This document shows, piece after piece, positions 63,695 to 64,000 of a DNA stretch of 64,000 nucleotides (position 1 is its first letter; every line of letters begins with the position of its first letter). Both the position numbers and the translations under genes were made by a program. This DNA is from Saccharomycopsis fibuligera x Saccharomycopsis cf. fibuligera. Lineage: Eukaryota > Ascomycota > Saccharomycetes > Ascoideales > Saccharomycopsidaceae. The stretch spans positions 1,984,001-2,048,000 of the forward strand of contig CP012810.1 in NCBI GenBank assembly GCA_001936135.1, read 5' to 3'. The notes beneath the pieces were generated by a model that saw nothing but the letters and a program-made list of their open reading frames with translations, was not told the origin of the DNA and did not search any database.

Positions 63695-64000
63695 CACGGT
63701 TGTTTTTTGTGGATAGTGAAGTGGGTGGGTGGTCGTAAAGTGCTAACTAATTATTGAGTGTTTGCTTCCTGGGAATTTTTGGTTTTGTTTTCATTTTTTG
63801 TCTAACAGACGTTCTCTGCCGATGAAGTCATCGCTGGTCTCAGACATCGTCGTGGCTTCCGAAAATCTGCTCAAGCCAGCCAAAAACTCGCTAGCCGCTA
63901 GCTAGTCTCAGCTAGTTTAGTATATTCGGCTATTACCCGCCCGTCTGACGTAAACCGCAGCGCTGGCTGCGTAACCCTCGTTGAATGGCCATACTAAAAT
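63695..64000. other. RCK2 upstream region
   Basis: Contains the probable RCK2 promoter on the minus strand. A 27-codon plus-strand frame at 63821-63904 (MKSSLVSDIVV...) is too short to call. The end of the window is G+C-richer. Confidence 0.4.

Noticed and set aside
1-64000. tRNA, rRNA, snRNA, transposon and virus-like elements
   Set aside because: I looked for T-arm signatures, snRNA core sequences, reverse transcriptase or integrase motifs and long terminal repeats and saw none; a covariance-model scan would be decisive.

Overview
The window looks like nuclear DNA of a budding yeast. It is AT-rich with long poly-A/poly-T runs. Genes are mostly single-exon and lie on both strands, and all recognisable proteins have Saccharomycotina orthologues. 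The few introns have GTATGT or GTAAGT donors and TACTAAC- or GCTAAC-type branch points. Reading SHQ1 and the SPX phosphate transporter codon by codon I found no CTG codon. The CTG codons I met elsewhere sit in low-complexity stretches (PEX20, the new RCK2 exon). That pattern, plus an AKI peroxisomal tail on PCD1, suggests a CUG-Ser clade yeast (Candida/Lodderomyces group). This is inference: if true, CTG should be read as Ser in every protein given here.

Layout. 0-9.5 kb: an unknown 295-aa protein with a 21-Ala tract, the NDR kinase CBK1 (-), an Smr-domain protein (+), and the YTH m6A reader PHO92 (-). 9.5-25 kb: XRS2 (-, three exons), SHQ1 (+), a possible small ORF, PEX20 (+), TDA11 (-), RAD14 (+), PCD1 (-) and CRD1 (-, to 26.0 kb). 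26-31 kb: gene-poor, with CCT4 (-) and a decayed leucine-rich-repeat gene. 31-48.5 kb: HBS1 (-, two exons), an AXL1-like M16 protease (-), an SPX phosphate transporter (+), an F-box/JmjC protein (-) and a Myb-like protein (+). 48.5-53.4 kb: a gene desert with one 64-codon ORF. 53.4-63.7 kb: KCS1 (-), 2.8 kb of non-coding DNA, then RCK2 (-) with a previously hidden 9-nt first exon.

Shared themes. Genome maintenance: XRS2, RAD14. Peroxisome: PEX20, PCD1. Phosphate and inositol pyrophosphate signalling: the SPX transporter, KCS1, PHO92. Morphogenesis and stress kinases: CBK1, RCK2. RNA and translation quality: HBS1, SHQ1, Smr. These are ordinary core genes and I see no operon-like cluster, virus-like element, CRISPR array, tRNA or rRNA. 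The most useful new points are gene models: the RCK2 microexon, the XRS2 mini-introns with a 131-codon open extension upstream, the HBS1 intron, a TDA11 frame that is open far upstream of its first ATG, and the small ORF in the desert.
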